From assembly GCA_034509925.1 (NCBI GenBank), contig CM067534.1, forward strand, positions 7,077,501 through 7,141,500: a DNA stretch of 64,000 bases. The letters are read 5' to 3'. This document shows positions 46,392 to 64,000 of this stretch, piece after piece (the stretch's first letter is position 1; the number at the start of each line of letters is the position of its first letter). This DNA is from Hirudinaria manillensis. Lineage: Eukaryota > Annelida > Clitellata > Hirudinida > Hirudinidae. Both the position numbers and the translations under genes were made by a program. The notes beneath the pieces are model-generated. The model searched no databases. It was not told where the DNA came from and saw nothing but the letters and a program-made list of their open reading frames with translations.

Positions 46392-46739
46392 GTTGTCGCA
46401 GGCGAGACAAAAAAGAAAGAGGAGGAAGAATCGACCTCAATTAGTAAGTAAGGCAGTACCGTACAATACGAAAGTATGTAAAATATGTCATTATTCTTTT
46501 AATGTAAAACGTTTAATAATTTTGTTGACATAAATAAAGACCATTAACATGTTTTACATTTAATACGTTAAAGTATTTTTATTAACAAAATGAATTTTTA
46601 ATTATAATCCAAAAAAAGATAATGTACAAAATAAAAATAATTTAATAATATAAAATTAATTTTATAAAAATATGAAAGTTTTCATGTATCCAGCCAGACG
46701 TTTATTTATCGACAACTATTGACGGCCTAAACATTAGCG
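46392..46739. promoter_or_regulatory. shared divergent promoter region
   Basis: Only 348 bases separate the start codons of RPS23 copy 2 (-) and the small gene at 46740 (+). Both promoters must lie here. AT-rich; no clear TATA box assigned. Confidence 0.5.
46405..46430 (-). promoter_or_regulatory. TOP-like pyrimidine tract of RPS23 copy 2
   Basis: On the minus strand a run of about 26 bases, nearly all C and T (TTCTTCCTCCTCTTTC and on), lies 14 bases before the ATG. Position and composition fit a TOP leader. Confidence 0.5.
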
Positions 46740-47303
46740 ATGTCGGGGCTTCTAAGCATAACTGAAGAAGTTGGTATCAGCAATACAGCTGATCTTGTGC
46801 AACAAGTAGGTGTTAAGATTTTATTAATTTGGACGTTTCTCTAATTTATGTTTGAATTTTAGACGGCTGCTTTCCTATGGCTTCACAGGGGTGACGAATT
46901 TAAAGATCTGCTCAAGAAAATTACTGGCTATAGAGTTGCAAATGAAATTTTCAGTAGAATTACTAAAAGAAGTGAAATCGATGATTTGAGGGTAACGGTG
47001 TTTTTGAATGATTTGGTAGAGATATCAGTTATTAATCTGTTTCAAACCACATACATCTCTAATATTTACCTGTGAACTTGCTGAAATTATTCAGTTCACA
47101 TATGAAATTTTTGGTATTATTTGGTGTTTTTTGGTAATTATCACAATCAACAATTGTTTACAACAATTTGTTGTTTCCAGAATCAGTGCATACTCGATGT
47201 TGTCAATTACATAAAGAACCACCCAAATGCTTCAGAAGCTCAGCTGGAGGCTGAGATCATCAGATGTGTTGAGGACTTCAAGAGGAAAATTGAGTTAATG
47301 TAG
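46740..47303 (+). CDS. small unrecognised protein, 105 residues
   Basis: Three exons with clean GT-AG borders: 46740-46805, 46863-46991 and 47181-47303, all in phase 0. The product starts MSGLLSITEEVGISNTADLV, continues with FLWLHRGDEFKDLLKKITGY and ends VEDFKRKIELM. No signal peptide, membrane segment or metal-binding motif is visible. It reads as mostly alpha-helical and charged, with one Asn-His-Pro turn in the last exon. I do not recognise the family and give no function. Gene structure, exon phase and a downstream AATAAA support a real gene. It may share regulation with the head-to-head ribosomal protein gene. Confidence 0.8.
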
Positions 47304-47427
47304 CTTTCAGTGGAAATTAGGATTTCTTAATTCTTTAGCTCCATCTGTCGTGGAAGTTTAATGACCTGATGTCTTGACAGAATTAGATATTGAAAGCTTG
47401 ATAATTTGACAATAACATTGTTTCTTT

Positions 47428-47433
47428 AATAAA
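47428..47433 (+). terminator. poly(A) signal for the small gene
   Basis: Plus-strand AATAAA 125 bases after the stop codon at 47303. Confidence 0.5.
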
Positions 47434-48074
47434 TGGTTTCTATATTTTTCCTATCATGTCAGAAGAATGACAATTGAAGTTAAAACAGTGCAGACTTGAA
47501 ATCTGTGTCCCTTTAAATTTTGTTTTTAGTTCTTCCTTTGAAACCTACCTTGTGATTTTATGTGCAGTTTGCTGTAAATAAAGGTATTAATGTGCTTATC
47601 ATCTTGCTGTTTATTGAGATGTCTCCTTACTTTATCAATCTCCCTGCATGGCATAATAAGTATTATTAGTACTATTGTAGATCCAATTTGTGTGAGATGT
47701 TTGTTAGGTACGGGGGATAAGGGAGCACACTTGGACACCCGCACTCTCGCAATTAATAATTCAGCTGCGGATCAATGAATTTCTCTTTCCTGGCTTGTCT
47801 TGAAGCATTCCTCTCTTTGTTTGAGCGATGATTGTTCATGTTAAAAGTAGTTGCTATCGAAAGATCTTTGAAACGTTAAAATCTTGGTGGGAATTTGAAT
47901 AAAATTAAAATTTAGTAGGCTATTACATGTTGAAGTTCCGATGATAACCTAGTAATAAAAGTTATTTTAGAAGGACGGGACGTGGGATGTTAATGTAATT
48001 CAGAACTTCACCTGACCAAATAGCCATCTTCTATTATTTTATAGCAATATCTTGAGATTGCTGTAAAAAAAAAG
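47434..48074. other. intergenic before WDR86
   Basis: AT-rich, no exon recognised. WDR86 promoter and 5' leader are expected near the right end. Confidence 0.5.
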
Positions 48075-50560
48075 ATGGGTTTTATGTCGTCCAAAGTTAA
48101 ACCTCTCATGAAGAAAGAAGAAAAGTATGATATTATGATCTTCAAAGAACACGAGGCTTGCATCAACACATTGGCCATTAACGATGCTCAAACTGTTGTG
48201 GCATCTGCCAGCGATGACTGCACCATTAGGTTGTGGTCAGCAACAGGAGATTTGGAAGAATCTTTGGCTTGCCTTGAAGGTCATTAACAAAGTTTCAATT
48301 GCTGCCAAGATCGACGAAAAATCACTCATTACTCATTTTTCAGGACACGAAAAATACGTAAATTGTCTCGCATTTAGTGACATGTTTCTCGTTTCCGGGA
48401 GTGCCGACAAGACGTTACGAAAGTGGAACGTTACAAATTTCAAATGTCAATTGGTTTTCAGAGGACATTCATCCGTTGTAAACAGGTGAGAGCTGACGTT
48501 ATCTAAAAGTTTGATACTTGGAGGAAAAAGTGAACGACCTTCTGAATAGTTTGTAGACATCAACAATCTGCACATCAAAGTATTTGTATTTCGTAAAATA
48601 CATCGCTTCTATTTTAAGCTAAGAGCGTACGGCACAAAATTATTTTAAAAAAAACATTAGGCAATGACTGTTCGTAATGACTAATTCCTGCACGTTAAAT
48701 TTTCAATTAAAATTATATTATTAAATATTATTTATTAATAACTGTTTATTAGTTATCATTACAGAATTCTAGTGGTCGGCCATTACCTATACAGCAGTTC
48801 CTACGACCAAACAATTATTAAATGGAACTTCCGAAATGGGGAAACAGTCATCGTTTACAGGGGCCACAAACTAGGGGTTTACTCACTTGCTTATGCCCCT
48901 CATCAGGGCTCAGGTCCTTCTGATGAGGACAACATTTTTGACCAGAAGAGTATCCAGTGTAATAAACTATTACTAATTAAAATTATACACTAACTATAAA
49001 AAAGAACTTTGGTGGATATTATTTCATAAACTTTTTGTTATTATTAAGTTATATTAATAATAATTACAGATCATGATGTACTAATAAGCGGATCCTCTGA
49101 TCACACGGCCATATTGTGGAACGCCGACGATGGTCAACGTTTGTACCAGTTGATAGGGCATCAAGACGCCATAACTTGTCTGGTACTGGACAGCATCAGT
49201 GCCCATGTATTCACTGGCTCAGTGGATAAGACGATCAAAAAATGGAGCATTACCACAGGTCAACTGGTGACAACTTTTGAAGGACACTCGAACTCTGTCA
49301 TCTGTCTGACGGTTTGAATAAAATAATTGATTACTCCAACATAACCTTTATTTTCTTTGTAATCAATGGCGAATCTAAGGATGAAAGGGCAGAGGGGACG
49401 TGGCCAGAAAGAACCACATTTTTAAGTTTGGCGACTGGGGAGGAAGCATATTTAACCCTTGAATTGAATATTTTTATATATTTTGCCCATTCCTCCCTGT
49501 TAAACTTTGCTCCTTCTTCCAAATTTTGGCCCATTTGTCCTCTAAAATCCGTCACATATCTGTAATGATCGTTACTATGGTGGGAAGTAATAAAAATAAA
49601 TAAGTAATAATAATTAAATTCGATGACAGATAAGAGGCAAGATGCTTTACAGCGGTAGTTCAGACAAAACAGGAAAATCCTGGATAATAGACTTGGGTCA
49701 CAACACTAGGACTTTCTCTGGTCATGAACACTCTGTTGCCTGTATTGCCTATGAGGATGGGACCGGTTAGTAATTAGTTATTTACTAGTTAAGGGAGGGT
49801 TAGTTTCTTGAATGACTTCTGGTATAAAGATGTTAAAAAGGTCACCATATATGTAAAATCAGCTTCCCAGTTCGTCCGATTATAAAATCATTGGTTCTTC
49901 ATATGATCAGGTCACCGTTTATACTGTATGTGCAGGTGGTTTGTTTATATGTGTAAATTAATATATCTTAGTCTGATAAAATATGTTATTGCTATGGTAT
50001 TTTATTGTAATTTATATTAGTCAATAACCAGTTTAATTTCCAATCCAGTATTTACAGGTTGCGGAGACGGTACAATTAGGTGCTTTGATAGCAAAGCAGG
50101 AACTCTGAAAAGAATTTTGAGCGGTCACTCGTCAGCGATCAATGACATTTTGGTTAGGAAAACAATCGTGTAATTTTAATCCAAACTACTTTTTTTTTAC
50201 ATATTATTAATTTTATTTGGTCCATTCGCCTAAAATTCGTCCTTCCCATTCCAGACAACCGTAATTGGTGCCAAGATTTATGGATTAAATAAATATTATT
50301 TTAATTGAACAATTTCATTAATAAATTTTTGTCTTTAGCTGTCTGGAGAAATGCTCTTCAGTGGTTCGAACGATGGGACTTTAAGAATGTGGGATGTTTC
50401 AGGAATGACAGACGAAACCGCATTTGCCAGTCAACATTCGAAGAGAAAACACAAAGCAAGAGATCTCCATAAAATGACAGAAGAAAAATTAATTTATTCC
50501 ACATCAAACTCAAACAAAAATAATACATCAAATAAAATAACCGTCGAGGACGATTACTAA
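48075..50560 (+). CDS. WDR86: WD repeat-containing protein 86
   Basis: Seven exons: 48075-48279, 48344-48485, 48765-48949, 49070-49311, 49630-49765, 50049-50152 and 50339-50560, giving 411 residues. The first intron is only 64 bases. Eight WD units are visible, each with a GH near the start and W, F or Y-Asp near the end, for example SASDDCTIRLW, SGSADKTLRKW, SSSYDQTIIKW, TGSVDKTIKKW and SGSNDGTLRMWD. This order, with RILV and SYDQT in blade 3 and HSNSVICL in blade 6, fits WDR86, whose function is poorly known. Start codon: MGFMSSK gives Gly2 and Ser6, a fit to the N-myristoylation pattern. The C-terminal tail is basic, then Asn/Ser-rich. The exon 3 donor at 48949 was picked because the one at 48956 would give a stop. 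Confidence 0.88.
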
Positions 50561-51685
50561 GAATAATTCCTGAGGTCATCAGTCTCATTTGGTAAATATT
50601 AGTGGAATGATATAATTTAATCATATTATATTATTATGAGAATCTTGTGTATTTTATTGAAAAAAGTAGAATTTTTCCTGGAAGTTTTCCGAGAAATCGG
50701 TAACGCAGTCTGGTACGCTTATTAATAAAACTATTAGAGCGTTTGGGTTCATGAGTTTCTTTGTTTTTTCATGTAGTGTTAAATATTTTCACATCCTGAG
50801 TCTAGGCGTCAACCTTCAATGTTACTTAATAAATAAAGTTTAAAACGGTGAGGAAAATGGTTAAGTGTTTGAGGTTCAGACGTTTATTTACATTTTCTTA
50901 GATAATTTGCCGGCAGCCATATTTCTGTACCTATATCATCTGAGATTTAATAGTCGAGACTACCCACAATTGCAAGTAATTTTATTTTGTTTAGTAAACT
51001 CGGAGCAACTGTCAAGACGTTTCCTGTATTTCATAAATAGTCGCAGCTCGTTTTCGGGTTAGTTTTCACTGCGTAAATGGTATAACATCAGATTTTTTTC
51101 ATGTGCGATCCTAGTTCTGCTAAATAGAGTGTGGTACAAATTATAAACATATTTCACAATATTTTACTTTACAATATGCCTTTTACAATATTTTTAATTC
51201 CATAGTTTTTATCAGCCTTACACTTAGCCAAATAATTGTCAATATTATCACTTAGATTAAAAGACCTAAAAAGACCAGTTACCATTGTTCTCCGGCCTGT
51301 GTTTATATTTCTGGCTCAAGTCATTATATATTGTCTTGCAGCCTTTAAAAAGTGTGTAACAATGACACATGCCAAGCTTAAAATCAACTATAGTAACTTT
51401 TTTAAAGTATAATGAGGAAATTAAAATGTTTTGGAAAGATTAATCTTCAATACATTAATTATGGATCATATGAAAATATTTGTAAAGAGGCTGAGCTTAA
51501 AATAAATCCAACTTGTCTGGACATATACATGAAATAAACTAGTTTAGGATATTGAGTATTTGCTTGCTTTAATCTTGTATTGCTGTATGCACAGGCATAA
51601 TTAGTAAATGAAACTCAGCCAATTAATCACTGAATAGAGAATCTGTGTCTTCACAATAGGTGAAAACATCTCACACTAACTTGGG
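50561..51685. other. intergenic between WDR86 and USP9X
   Basis: AT-rich; AATAAA at 50724-50729 is a likely WDR86 poly(A) signal. An upstream non-coding USP9X exon could lie here but none is evident. Confidence 0.5.
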
Positions 51686-63931
<12,246 letters not shown>

Positions 63932-64000
63932 GTGAGGACGAAAGCAATCTGGAAAACGCATATTTTATGCCATTATGCCGTTACATGGAATTCAATGAAG
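63932..64000 (+). other. USP9X intron 37, cut by the window edge
   Basis: Starts with a GTGAGG donor after the Lys codon of exon 37. The remaining catalytic domain exons must follow outside. Confidence 0.8.

Overview
The window is nuclear DNA from an animal, most likely an invertebrate. The genes have many GT-AG introns, AATAAA poly(A) signals and 5' TOP tracts on ribosomal protein genes. The gene set (TANGO1/MIA3, PLEKHG5, USP9X, WDR86, alpha-arrestin) is metazoan. Dense tri- and tetranucleotide arrays plus a CR1-like LINE would suit a spiralian such as an annelid, but that placement is a weak guess. All exons below were joined by hand from splice sites and reading frame. No prokaryotic, viral or CRISPR features were seen.

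Layout, left to right. 1-1767: no gene. 1768-2436 (+): RPS23 copy 1. 3747-4931 (-): KIN17. 5591-6220 (-): RNA polymerase subunit RPB5. 6826-8001 (-): ZNF830. 9032-18564 (-), with a candidate exon up to 19342: a large TANGO1/MIA3 gene. 20557-29581 (+): an 18-exon PLEKHG5-type RhoGEF, head-to-head with TANGO1. 30267-32971 (-): a 5'-truncated CR1-like LINE with an open reverse transcriptase. 33007-35591: repeats only. 35592-45226 (+): an alpha-arrestin gene whose 5-kb intron holds a 1.46-kb near-perfect (TATG)n array. 45425-46391 (-): RPS23 copy 2, tail-to-tail with the arrestin. 46740-47303 (+): a small unrecognised gene, head-to-head with RPS23 copy 2. 48075-50560 (+): WDR86. 51686 to the right edge (+): USP9X/fat facets, 37 exons, cut off shortly after its catalytic cysteine.

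These are ordinary housekeeping genes that do not form one pathway: translation (two RPS23), transcription and RNA processing (RPB5, ZNF830, KIN17), ER export (TANGO1), Rho signalling (PLEKHG5), ubiquitin and trafficking (USP9X, arrestin). I did not find an undescribed multi-gene system. The points most worth checking are the RPS23 pair with an Asn-to-Arg change in one copy, the very large TANGO1 with internal peptide duplications, a 12-nt microexon and a GC-AG intron, the LINE bounded by AT arrays with a repeated 3' hairpin, the arrestin without PPxY motifs, and the 105-residue unknown gene.
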